Source: Cerasicoccus arenae
Lineage (GTDB): Bacteria > Verrucomicrobiota > Verrucomicrobiia > Opitutales > Cerasicoccaceae
Assembly (NCBI RefSeq): GCF_014651635.1
Contig: NZ_BMXG01000002.1
Coordinates: 1 to 64,000 of the forward strand
Length of the DNA: 64,000 nucleotides
Reading direction: 5' to 3'
Both the position numbers and the translations under genes were made by a program. Below the pieces are notes generated by a model. The model made no database searches. It saw only the letters and a program-made list of their open reading frames with translations, and was not told the DNA's origin. This document shows, one piece after another, positions 44,622 to 52,902 of the stretch (positions are counted from its first letter, which is position 1; each line of letters starts with the position of its first letter).

Positions 44622-46316
44622 TTATTTACTTGGATTTAGCGATTTTAGAGCCTCTTCCCTGAGTGATTTTTCTTCAGGAAGTAAGTTTTCTGGATTGATT
44701 TGGCTGATAATTTCAATCGCTTGTTCTTGGTTGCCAAGTTTCCCCGTGATAAGCCCCTTGAGGAGCTTTACGTCGGCTTGCACCTTAAGCCAATCTGGCA
44801 AGTCTTCGATTTTCTGCTGGGCTAAGGCATAGTCGCCATCGAGATAAAGCAGGAAAGCATAAGTCGCGTTGAGAGATTTTACCTGATTCTCCTCAATCAG
44901 TTTTGCAAACTGTTGGGTTTGGTTTTCGTTCTCCAGCCCTAAGAGAGCTCGGAAATAAAAGTAATTATTTTGGAAGACAGGGTTAAATGGGAAAAGCTCG
45001 CGCAATTCAGTGGATACTTTGAGTGCTTCGGCAGTTTTTCCTCGGGCTAAGAGCACGCTTAAGTATTCCCGTTTGGCATTCGCTTTCATCAGCTGATCTG
45101 TGGACAGGTCAATCGTGATCAGATAGGCTTTTTCTGCTTTTTCCCACCATTCTTTGCTTCCAGCAGCACGCGCTAGAGCAAGCATGGAGGCCTGTTCTTG
45201 GCTTTTTTCGGCCATCGAAAAGGCTTCGTCCCAAGCTTGAGCGGAATTCGCGCCAATCGAATTTAGCCCAATCAGGGCCTGAAGTGTTTTGCGCTGGATG
45301 TCATTAGCGGCGGAGTAATCAACGTCTAGTAGCTCCTTGATTCGCTCAAGGTCTTGGTCTTGCAGAGCGAGTCGGTACTGCAAAACCCACAATTCAGGGC
45401 TCGCAGAAATATCTACACGATCTAGAAACTCACGCGCTATTTCCGGTTCATCTACCGCTAAGAGCCACCGCCCTACGACTAAAGGCGTTTGGTTGCCGTG
45501 CTGGGAAATTGTTTGGGTGACGATTTCTTTTTTGCGAGCCTCATCAAGCATGATCTTCTGGGTCGCAGCCATAAGATGTGCCTCAACATTGGCATATGGG
45601 TGATTTTCTATCTTTTGGACAAGCCAGAGTCGTTCGTCTGGAAAAAGCTTAATTTCTGGCCGTGAACCCAGTGCAATAATTGAATCTAGTCCGTATTTGT
45701 CAGGCATTTGGGCCGCTTCTTTTAGGGCCGCCTTAGCTTCGATCCAATTGGTCACTCGAGGTTGACTAAGGAGTATCTGCGCCCGAATCCATTGGGCTTC
45801 AGAATTGTTTGGCGATATCTTTAGTAGATAGGTGAGTTCTTCCATGGCTTGCGCCAGATTACCTTGTTGCGCTAATCTCCGGGCATGGAGCATCATGTAA
45901 TTGATGTTTTCACCCATACTCGGTGCCATGAGTTTAATGATGGCGTCAGCTTGGTCTCCTCGGCCAAGTTTGATACATAGATCTAAGTAAATCAGAGCAC
46001 TTTCTTGGAAGGCCTCGCCATTTGGGTCTTTTATGAGCTTCTCCAGAGCTTGGATCGCCGATTCAGGGTCCTGTTCTCGAATAGCGGCTGCGAATAAATA
46101 ATCATTCACTGGAGAACCAGGCTGAAGAATGCGGAGGAATCGAATATTTGAGAGCGCGGCGTCCCATCTGCCTTTTCGGATGTTCAGTTGTACTTGCTCT
46201 AGCTCATAGTTTAGCCAATTGGCCCAACCGAAATAGGAGACGCATGTTCCCATGAGGACTAACAATATTATTCCGAGCCATTTGGGCGGTTTTTTCTTCG
46301 AAGATCGCTTAGCCAT
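44622..46316 (-). CDS. Membrane-anchored TPR protein B1, exosortase locus
   Basis: The 564-residue protein starts with the basic stretch MAKRSSKKKPPKWLG, one membrane segment (about 14-33) and then TPR-like repeats up to the C-terminus (ending EEKSLREEALKSLNPSK). It is a paralog of TPR-B2 along its length. It is eight bases downstream of the O-antigen ligase-like gene and 38 bases upstream of PEP-CTERM1. The function is unknown, but the B/A pairing around sorting genes suggests a shared role. Confidence 0.8.
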   Translation of the reverse strand: MAKRSSKKKPPKWLGIILLVLMGTCVSYFGWANWLNYELEQVQLNIRKGRWDAALSNIRFLRILQPGSPVNDYLFAAAIREQDPESAIQALEKLIKDPNGEAFQESALIYLDLCIKLGRGDQADAIIKLMAPSMGENINYMMLHARRLAQQGNLAQAMEELTYLLKISPNNSEAQWIRAQILLSQPRVTNWIEAKAALKEAAQMPDKYGLDSIIALGSRPEIKLFPDERLWLVQKIENHPYANVEAHLMAATQKIMLDEARKKEIVTQTISQHGNQTPLVVGRWLLAVDEPEIAREFLDRVDISASPELWVLQYRLALQDQDLERIKELLDVDYSAANDIQRKTLQALIGLNSIGANSAQAWDEAFSMAEKSQEQASMLALARAAGSKEWWEKAEKAYLITIDLSTDQLMKANAKREYLSVLLARGKTAEALKVSTELRELFPFNPVFQNNYFYFRALLGLENENQTQQFAKLIEENQVKSLNATYAFLLYLDGDYALAQQKIEDLPDWLKVQADVKLLKGLITGKLGNQEQAIEIISQINPENLLPEEKSLREEALKSLNPSK

Positions 46317-46324
46317 GAGGTCAA

Positions 46325-47764
46325 TTAGTCGTAGTAACTTGTTTTTTCCTTACTGGGACCCAAGCTGAGGCGGGCACATGCCCCAAAGCAGACTGCAAAG
46401 AGCGCAATGCCTGCGGAAGGGCCAAATGGAAAATCAAATGAGGCAAAACTCAGGAACAGCCCGATCGAAAAAGCAAGCCAGTACGATTCAGGGCTTTTCC
46501 GTGGGCGTCGAAAAGTTAGTACGATTATCCCGACTGGCACTGAGAGAAACAGAACGTAGCCGACAGTGCCTAACTCGACCCAATATTGCATCCAGTCATT
46601 GTGAGCATACTCGTTTCGTTTAACGATTTTTCCAAGCGGATGGCGGTATTCAGGGCCTGCATATTGGTAAAAAACATAGGCATAGGAACCTAAGCCCCAG
46701 CCCCACACTGGACGGTCTTTTACCATTTTCCAGCAGTCCCGAGGCGAGGCGTAAAAGCGCTGATCTATGCGCCCTTGTCCAATTTCTTCTTTGGTTTTTT
46801 CTAGGCGGTAATTCAGATTATCCCATACTAGGGCGAAACCAACGAAACTAAAAATGGCGAGGAAAGCCAGGAGAGAAATGCCTAAAGCTTTTCTTGTCTG
46901 TCGTTCTAAATGGGAAAAAATTGATGTGCGCCGTCGATAGGCGAACACCAAATAAGCTCCGCTGCCAAAGATAAACAAGGCAGAGAAAATCATTCCCGAA
47001 CGTGATCCCGATAGAGGGATACTCACCCAAATGATGGCTGCAATTGTGACCCATACGATATCCCACCGCTGTCGTCCCCGCACATTCCATCCGGTGCGGT
47101 TGTAGTGTTGGATGTAGTTGTCGGCTACTGTAACTGCGCTGCCTAATGACAGAAGGGCGAATGCAACCCAGTGATTGTAATATCTAAAGCTCGAATAAAA
47201 TCTTGGGTTTACGGCTTCAAACATACCCAGCACTTCTGGGTTGTGCGTTATCTTGAACCAAGCGCCAATTACGGCAAGGATGACCCCATTTATCCCAATC
47301 AGGCTTAGTAGCGTTATCACTTGCTTCTTCTGTTGGATGATTGTGAATACGCTCGTGGCGGTGATAAGCGCTCCAATGAAAATCCAGATGTATTCCTGTG
47401 TTCTGATTGGGTTGAAGCACACGGGAATGCCAGCGATTGGTTCAATGCTATCCCATACAACGAATGCCGATTCGGTGTTGTTTTGTGGCTTCCTCATTGG
47501 GTTTAGGTAGCCAACTACGAGTTGGGTGATCAGCAATAGCCATGGTGAGAGACATAGCGCCCATTTTTTGAAGCCGTGACCCTCTCGTTCATACCAGTAA
47601 CGTATGAGCGGTATCAGGCCTAGCCACGCGATCGATCCAATATAAAAAGAGCTACCTGGGTAGCGCCCTCCCAGAGCCCAACTGGAAAACACGATCAGGG
47701 CGACGGCTTGCCCGGTTGCCAGCTTTACCGTAATGCCAGATGGTGAAGGTGAGTGCTGGTGCAT
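46325..47764 (-). CDS. O-antigen ligase/polymerase-like membrane protein
   Basis: From the ATG at 47764 the protein has about 479 residues and ten or more membrane segments. The periplasmic-loop motif NEYAHNDWMQYWVELGTVGY near the C-terminal third is the Wzy_C/WaaL signature with its His. It could polymerise polysaccharide, or transfer it onto a lipid or protein. The longer frame to 47815 begins with TTG and would run through a terminator. The start codon is immediately next to the terminator T-run. It is eight bases upstream of TPR-B1. Confidence 0.85.
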   Translation of the reverse strand: MHQHSPSPSGITVKLATGQAVALIVFSSWALGGRYPGSSFYIGSIAWLGLIPLIRYWYEREGHGFKKWALCLSPWLLLITQLVVGYLNPMRKPQNNTESAFVVWDSIEPIAGIPVCFNPIRTQEYIWIFIGALITATSVFTIIQQKKQVITLLSLIGINGVILAVIGAWFKITHNPEVLGMFEAVNPRFYSSFRYYNHWVAFALLSLGSAVTVADNYIQHYNRTGWNVRGRQRWDIVWVTIAAIIWVSIPLSGSRSGMIFSALFIFGSGAYLVFAYRRRTSIFSHLERQTRKALGISLLAFLAIFSFVGFALVWDNLNYRLEKTKEEIGQGRIDQRFYASPRDCWKMVKDRPVWGWGLGSYAYVFYQYAGPEYRHPLGKIVKRNEYAHNDWMQYWVELGTVGYVLFLSVPVGIIVLTFRRPRKSPESYWLAFSIGLFLSFASFDFPFGPSAGIALFAVCFGACARLSLGPSKEKTSYYD

Positions 47765-47796
47765 AAAAAAAGCTGGAGCGCATTTTGCGCTCCAGC
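47765..47796 (-). terminator. Strong terminator after FecR-domain gene
   Basis: A perfect 11-base stem GCTGGAGCGCA/TGCGCTCCAGC closes a three-base loop, followed on the minus strand by seven T (47771-47765). The ATG of the next gene begins at the very next base (47764). Confidence 0.92.
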
Positions 47797-47820
47797 AATT
47801 TAAATTTTTTGCCAATCAAC

Positions 47821-48699
47821 TTAGAACGGAGAATTCGTGAAGTTGGTGCTTTGACCCACATTATCAAGGTTCGTTGGGTCGTCCTGAGTCCGCAGGGGAG
47901 TCAAAACGAGATCACCTTGATCACCGCCGGGTGAAATCAGAAATTGATTGTTCTGGGCCTCGAGCAATTCATCGTCGAGTTTACGCAAGAGGATTGCGTC
48001 TGCCTCCAACAGGTCAGTTTCAGGCAGTTCTTCAGCGACTCGAATCCTCAATTCACCAACAGTGCCGTCTTCAAAACTGATTTCGATAACTTTAGATTCT
48101 CCAGCGGGGACAGTATATGTAACACCATCCACGACCAACTCCACCACACCCTCTCCAACAGAGAGCGAAGTAACGGTTGACTGAAGGTTGCCCTGAGACG
48201 CTTGTACTGCTTCACTTTTGGTGATAGTCGCATAGACAAACGTCGTGCCTCGGATCCCAGCGCTGCCGGTTGGTGAGTTGATAACGTATTTTGACTGAGG
48301 GGTCAACTTACGCACATTGCCAACGACTTTGCCGTAGTGAAGCTCTAATGTAGTATTAGAAGGGGAGGGGTCCTGGCCTAAAAGAGCATAGTTGCGCACG
48401 GACATCTCATACGGTTGCTGAGAGAACTCAGCGATGTTCAAGTAGGTTTCAGGAGTTACATTGATTGAACTGCCGTTGGAAAAGAGCAATAATGCGGAAG
48501 AGTTTACTTGTGTCTCAATCGCATAGCCCTCGCCAATTAGATCGCCACGTTGCAGTGGTTGAGTCTCTCCGGTGGCTAATTCAATTAGTGTGACGTCACC
48601 CTTAACCAGATAGACTTGAACAATGGCCTTTTCAACGGTGCCCGCTGATAAGGCGCTGGCTAGGGCCAGCCATAGAAGAAAGTGAGTAATAGTTTTCAT
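47821..48699 (-). CDS. Exported FecR-domain protein
   Basis: The 292-residue protein has a signal peptide (MKTITHFLLWLALASALSAG) but no membrane anchor. The FecR domain is clear: PLQRGDLIGEGYAIETQ (49-65), SSALLLFSNGSSINVTPET (67-85), and the beta segment YVINSPTGSAGIRGTTFVYA. A beta-rich middle and a disordered C-terminal tail follow. In secreted form it is unlikely to signal to a sigma factor; it may bind polysaccharide or coat the outer membrane. It is 41 bases downstream of the beta-barrel gene. Confidence 0.88.
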   Translation of the reverse strand: MKTITHFLLWLALASALSAGTVEKAIVQVYLVKGDVTLIELATGETQPLQRGDLIGEGYAIETQVNSSALLLFSNGSSINVTPETYLNIAEFSQQPYEMSVRNYALLGQDPSPSNTTLELHYGKVVGNVRKLTPQSKYVINSPTGSAGIRGTTFVYATITKSEAVQASQGNLQSTVTSLSVGEGVVELVVDGVTYTVPAGESKVIEISFEDGTVGELRIRVAEELPETDLLEADAILLRKLDDELLEAQNNQFLISPGGDQGDLVLTPLRTQDDPTNLDNVGQSTNFTNSPF

Positions 48700-48740
48700 T
48701 GGATTGATAGTCTTGAATTTAGCAGTCTAGTAGAAGCGAT

Positions 48741-49943
48741 TTAAAAATGCACGCCTACATTTCCGAAGACCTGCCAGCTATTGTAATGGAATGTGTTCAC
48801 GTCTGAATCATTAAATTGGTAGGATCCGTTAAGCCCGGCATTGGCCCATTCATTGATCTTGTATAAAAGCCCTCCACCAAAAATGAAGGAGTCATCACGG
48901 CGATTCGTTACTCCAGTGAAAAAGGTGTGCGTGTAATCAAACGCTGCATTGGCGCTCCATTGATCGGTGAATTCATGTGAGGCAGTGATGCCCGCGCCGG
49001 CTGTTTCCAATCCTTGATTGCCAGGGGATTGTCCGAGATCAACGCCAGCGTTTAAGCCAAAGGTAGTCTTGTCATCATATGCCCACTCCAACCCGATGTT
49101 AACGTAAGGATATACGAAATTTGATTCAGTATTGGGGTCTATCCAGTCGCGATATGTCAAACCGACCTGTGCGTTACCGGTTACTTTGGGGGCAATGACA
49201 CCAAAGGCACCAGCAAACAGCGTGTGGTCCATGGATTCATAGGTCGGGCCGTTTCTGCTGCTTGGGGTGTACTCGTATCTGAACCGGTACCCTGCATCAA
49301 ATGAGAGGAGTTCTGAATAGTTATATTGTAAATCCGTCGCTAAGCTGGCGGATAGCACGTCAGAGAATCCACTAGTGCGATAATCTTGGTATTGGAACGA
49401 CGGTGATACGCCGATAGAGAACCTGTCCGACAGTTTGTAATTAAGGTCTGCGACTACATTATAATTGTAGCTGCTCGTTAATTCGCCAACTAAGTCGTTG
49501 GCTTCTGTCACGCGGCGGAAATCGAACAAAAGCTGAGCAGTTAGAGGCGATGTAACTCCATTTGGCCCCGCTAGCTTCAAGTAGAAGAATGGATCAACTG
49601 AATTATTTCCCTTCTGTGGAGTGATGACGAAACCAAAAGGAGAAAGTATTGTCGGTGTGACCACACTTCTTGAATTACCGGTTTTGTCGTATCGAATGAT
49701 GCTCACACCAGCGCCGACGTCCAACGTGACGATTCCTTGTCGTCTTATAAATTGAACAGCAGGTGTAATTGTGAGGATGTCATCTCCTTCTTCGCCACTG
49801 TTAGCATTGATATTGGATGAGTATCCATATTTAGTGTTAAGAGAGACGCCGACCTCTCCACCCATGACTGGGAACAGCGCGTTTACTTGTGATGCTAAAG
49901 CAATGCATGCTGTAGCGGATAGCAGAATATTTCGTTTGTGCAT
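48741..49943 (-). CDS. Outer-membrane beta-barrel protein
   Basis: From the ATG at 49943 the protein is 400 residues with a signal peptide (MHKRNILLSATACIALASQVNA). The mature part is a repeated amphipathic beta-strand pattern with aromatic girdles (for example DRFSIGVSPSFQYQDY, LSFDAGYRFRYEYTPS, KTTFGLNAGVDLGQS) and ends QVFGNVGVHF with a terminal Phe, typical of barrel proteins. It precedes the FecR and ligase genes and could be the export or anchoring pore for the polysaccharide. A frame extends to 50006 but without a signal. Confidence 0.88.
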   Translation of the reverse strand: MHKRNILLSATACIALASQVNALFPVMGGEVGVSLNTKYGYSSNINANSGEEGDDILTITPAVQFIRRQGIVTLDVGAGVSIIRYDKTGNSRSVVTPTILSPFGFVITPQKGNNSVDPFFYLKLAGPNGVTSPLTAQLLFDFRRVTEANDLVGELTSSYNYNVVADLNYKLSDRFSIGVSPSFQYQDYRTSGFSDVLSASLATDLQYNYSELLSFDAGYRFRYEYTPSSRNGPTYESMDHTLFAGAFGVIAPKVTGNAQVGLTYRDWIDPNTESNFVYPYVNIGLEWAYDDKTTFGLNAGVDLGQSPGNQGLETAGAGITASHEFTDQWSANAAFDYTHTFFTGVTNRRDDSFIFGGGLLYKINEWANAGLNGSYQFNDSDVNTFHYNSWQVFGNVGVHF

Positions 49944-50015
49944 AGCTAGTGTAATGCAGTTAGTTGCAGTTTGGATTAGAGATAGCGTGAATTCAGATAG
50001 TCGCAAGGCTAATTT

Positions 50016-51407
50016 TTACTTAATTCTCAAAACTGGAGCTGTTATGGCGGTTATAGTTGGAGGTATGCTAGTGCCAATGTGGCGCCAGATCTGGTATGTT
50101 TTCCCTGGCGGGTCTGGGGTCGATATTTCGATGGGGAGATCCCAGATATTAATGATAATTGACGAAGGTGGAGTGGAACCCACGGGAGTTACACGAGCAA
50201 CTGCGTAGCTGAGATTTGATAAAGCTGACCAAACGACTTCATTATCTCCTTCTTTCGGGATATCAAAGTTACACACCTTGCCGGTTTTGATTAATGAGTT
50301 GTATTCGCTAAGTTCGCGCCAAATTTGGCTGATGTCTTGGATTTCGGCTATCTGTTCGTCCTGACTAAGTGTTGGTGCATTGAATATCATCATGCCCTGT
50401 ATGCCACGCAACCACAGGTGTCGAAGACTCTCTCTGTACGCTTCGCGGCTCATAACGGGAAGGTCTTGCTTTTGGGCGTCGCGCACGATTCGTGCCACCC
50501 ATGCGACTGAGCCTATGTATGGGGCGGATACGGCTCGATTCCGGGCGTCTACTGAGACGTGTTGTAGGAGCAGCCTTTGGTAAAACTGATCAACTTGGTC
50601 TGCTGCAAGTTCTGGCGAAAGACCGGCTAGCTCATAGGCTAAGGTGTTACCGTATGCATATGGATTACTATGGGTAAAGAAGAGTGCCCCGCTAGCTGCT
50701 GTCTGTTGTCCGGTTGCATCAATTATCGGTGATGCTGGGTATGATAGGTTTCCTACCCAGTTTAAGGTCGATATATTAGGAAAACTTTCGCGAGCAGGAG
50801 CAGCTAAATAGGCCGACGCAATGTTAAGGGCGAATTGTCGTCTCCATTGTGACCATTCGTGCAGATTCAAGCCATGTGGGGCATCCGTTAGGAGCTTACT
50901 AGTAGGTGCCATGAATGGAAATCCCTCATAGTCGAGCCAGAGTGCATTAACGGTGATGCCCCGTTCCTTGTAGCTCGTCATCCTGTCTCGTACAAGGTTT
51001 CCCACCGCATGCCAGCGAGATAAATCGGTTGAATCTTCTACCTGAGCTGGAAATTGATTTATATGGCCATCAGAGTCTTTAATCGGAAATGTTTTGAGGC
51101 CTTGCATCAGTTGGATAGGTGCCCCCCGCTTGCTTAGTGCTTTTGCTGTTTCGAAATGGTCTCCAAGCAGCGGCAGATGCTGATTAAAGCCAGCATTGAG
51201 GAGAAGTTGGATATCCTCTGGGGGCAGCGGCTCAAAGCCAACTCCGGACCAAAGCAGAATCGGGCCGGCTGGAGGAGAGGGTATCGCCTCTTGTGTAGCG
51301 GCTTCTTGCCGAAATATCTCAAGTATATCTTGAACTGATAATGGAGCCGCCCTGAGCGTCATACCGCATAGGATTAGCGTAAGGATTATTGTGGCGCGTA
51401 TTATCAT
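50016..51407 (-). CDS. Secreted TIM-barrel-like protein of unknown function
   Basis: The 463-residue protein starts with a signal peptide (cleavage near LRA, residue 20). The central part has repeated strand/helix segments of TIM-barrel type (VNALWLDYEGFPFMAP, TLNWVGNLSYPAS, GIQGMMIFNAPTL) and acidic residues that could be catalytic, such as those in WLDYEG. The C-terminal 80 residues are beta-type. It starts one base after the phosphodiester glycosidase gene stop and is probably co-translated. It could be a polysaccharide-processing hydrolase. The family is not identified. Confidence 0.65.
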   Translation of the reverse strand: MIIRATIILTLILCGMTLRAAPLSVQDILEIFRQEAATQEAIPSPPAGPILLWSGVGFEPLPPEDIQLLLNAGFNQHLPLLGDHFETAKALSKRGAPIQLMQGLKTFPIKDSDGHINQFPAQVEDSTDLSRWHAVGNLVRDRMTSYKERGITVNALWLDYEGFPFMAPTSKLLTDAPHGLNLHEWSQWRRQFALNIASAYLAAPARESFPNISTLNWVGNLSYPASPIIDATGQQTAASGALFFTHSNPYAYGNTLAYELAGLSPELAADQVDQFYQRLLLQHVSVDARNRAVSAPYIGSVAWVARIVRDAQKQDLPVMSREAYRESLRHLWLRGIQGMMIFNAPTLSQDEQIAEIQDISQIWRELSEYNSLIKTGKVCNFDIPKEGDNEVVWSALSNLSYAVARVTPVGSTPPSSIIINIWDLPIEISTPDPPGKTYQIWRHIGTSIPPTITAITAPVLRIK

Positions 51408-51408
51408 T

Positions 51409-52314
51409 TCAGTGATTGGGCGTAATTCCTAGGATGACAGGAACCGGCCGCGAAATGTATTTCTCAGGAGGAGGCGTTAGCAGATAGCTCTTTTGTTGCT
51501 TGATGATCATGCTAGTACTGCTTCCGCCATCAAAATTGAGGGCATTGGCTACGCCGAGGGACAACATGAATTCTGCTAGCTCGGGTAATGACGCGCCGGA
51601 ATCTTTTGAGCTCTTTTGATTACTTGGGCCGCAGGCGACGAGAAAAAGCCACCTTCCATCCTCGGAGATCCCAGCGGCTGAGCGATTGGTTCTCTTGATG
51701 TAAGGGAGGGCCGCGTGGAAGACTTGATGCTCCTTGATTAACCAATGATAGGCGCTCAGGAACCATACGGCATTTTCAGGAGGCCGTAGGGTCGTTAATC
51801 CTACTTTGCCATTACTGTCTTGCCACAGAACGGGATAGCTGGGGGCTGCTGGGCCAAGACCAATTTGTTCCTGGTTTCGCGGTTTCGCTACGCCGCGCAA
51901 GGTCACGTTTGTTCCGGGGAGAAACGTTCTCCATGACTCTGTTTGCTCAGGTGACTTTCCCGGTAAGGTATATGATGTTGCGTTAACAGCGACAAGATAT
52001 CCACCGACTTGCGCCATGGCGAGTGGGGATTCTAATCTCGCATTCGCGTCTTTATTTGTGCTGTTGTTGCTTGGATTTACTAATAAATTCAATGCGTAGT
52101 CGACCGCATGTAAATCTAATCGAACGGCCGTAAATTCGCCAAAGCCACTGCGAGAAATTTCACTCCACCAGACTAGTGGTCGTTCATCTGTTTTGTCTGG
52201 TCGCTCATCGATTCTTACGGGGAACTCGGGTCGTCGTAGACTCAACAAAACGATCAGAATGCTGATTGCGACCAAAGCAGGTGCAGCAATCACTAGTTTT
52301 GTTTTTGTTCTCAA
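51409..52314 (-). CDS. NAGPA-like phosphodiester glycosidase
   Basis: The 301-residue protein has an N-terminal membrane anchor or signal (residues 7-27) and the NAGPA/DUF2233 core in its second half: RSAAGISEDGRWLFLVACG, then LPELAEFMLSLGVANALNFD followed by GGSSTSM. The Asp in NFDGGSS is the conserved signature. Family members hydrolyse GlcNAc-1-phosphate phosphodiesters or remove sugar caps from periplasmic substrates. The frame starts at a TTG at 52314. It sits between an acetyltransferase and a TIM-barrel protein in the polysaccharide operon, suggesting a role in processing exported polymer. Confidence 0.83.
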   Translation of the reverse strand: MRTKTKLVIAAPALVAISILIVLLSLRRPEFPVRIDERPDKTDERPLVWWSEISRSGFGEFTAVRLDLHAVDYALNLLVNPSNNSTNKDANARLESPLAMAQVGGYLVAVNATSYTLPGKSPEQTESWRTFLPGTNVTLRGVAKPRNQEQIGLGPAAPSYPVLWQDSNGKVGLTTLRPPENAVWFLSAYHWLIKEHQVFHAALPYIKRTNRSAAGISEDGRWLFLVACGPSNQKSSKDSGASLPELAEFMLSLGVANALNFDGGSSTSMIIKQQKSYLLTPPPEKYISRPVPVILGITPNH

Positions 52315-52328
52315 TCCTCAGACTGATC

Positions 52329-52886
52329 TCAACGTTTACCAATCACACGGGCAGGGTTACCAGCAACAATAACTCCCGGTTCGGTGATATCCTTAATGAC
52401 AATTGCCCGTGCGCCGACGACTGCGTTATTTGCGATCGTGACTCCTGGTCCGATGAAGGCACCTGCGCAAATCCAGACTCCGCTGCCGACCGCGATGGGG
52501 GGGGTGATCAGAGGTAAATTGGGCTTTCGGAATTCGTGTGTGCCTGCGCATAGTTGTACTCCTTGGGAGACTAGGGTGTGTGAGCCAATCTCAATTGGGC
52601 CCAAGTTGTACACCTTCACATCCCAAGAGATAATGGAATGATCGCCCACCTTCAAGTTCCATGGGAAGAAGATTTCGGCCTGTGGGTAGATGACGACTTT
52701 TTCGCCAATTTCGGCTCCCATCTTACGCAATAGCCAATTCCTAAACTCGTACAGCGGTCGAGGGCTGAATCGAAATAATACCTTTAGAGCCCCCCAGATC
52801 ACTCTTTTGATTAGAATGGATCTTGGGTAATTCTGGTTTAGGCGGTGTGCGGCTAGATCTTGATGGATCGGATTGGACTCATCCAT
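52329..52886 (-). CDS. WcaF-like hexapeptide acetyltransferase
   Basis: From the ATG at 52886 the product is 185 residues; a GTG at 52922 overlaps the end of the previous gene. The N-terminal helix (YPRSILIKRVIWGALKVLF) precedes a left-handed beta-helix with hexapeptide repeats (IGEKVVIYPQAEIF, VGDHSIISWDVKVYNLG, VWICAGAFIGPGVTIANNAV). It is similar in layout to WcaF-type acetyltransferases of colanic acid synthesis. It would acetylate a sugar or lipid-linked intermediate. A G8 tract at 52497-52504 is read as Pro-Pro in TPPIAVG. Confidence 0.88.
   Translation of the reverse strand: MDESNPIHQDLAAHRLNQNYPRSILIKRVIWGALKVLFRFSPRPLYEFRNWLLRKMGAEIGEKVVIYPQAEIFFPWNLKVGDHSIISWDVKVYNLGPIEIGSHTLVSQGVQLCAGTHEFRKPNLPLITPPIAVGSGVWICAGAFIGPGVTIANNAVVGARAIVIKDITEPGVIVAGNPARVIGKR
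52497..52504. repeat. Homopolymer tract G8
   Basis: Eight consecutive G in the acetyltransferase gene, read as TPPIAVG on the coding strand. Confidence 0.9.
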
Positions 52887-52902
52887 ATCAGCCGTTAATA
52901 CA

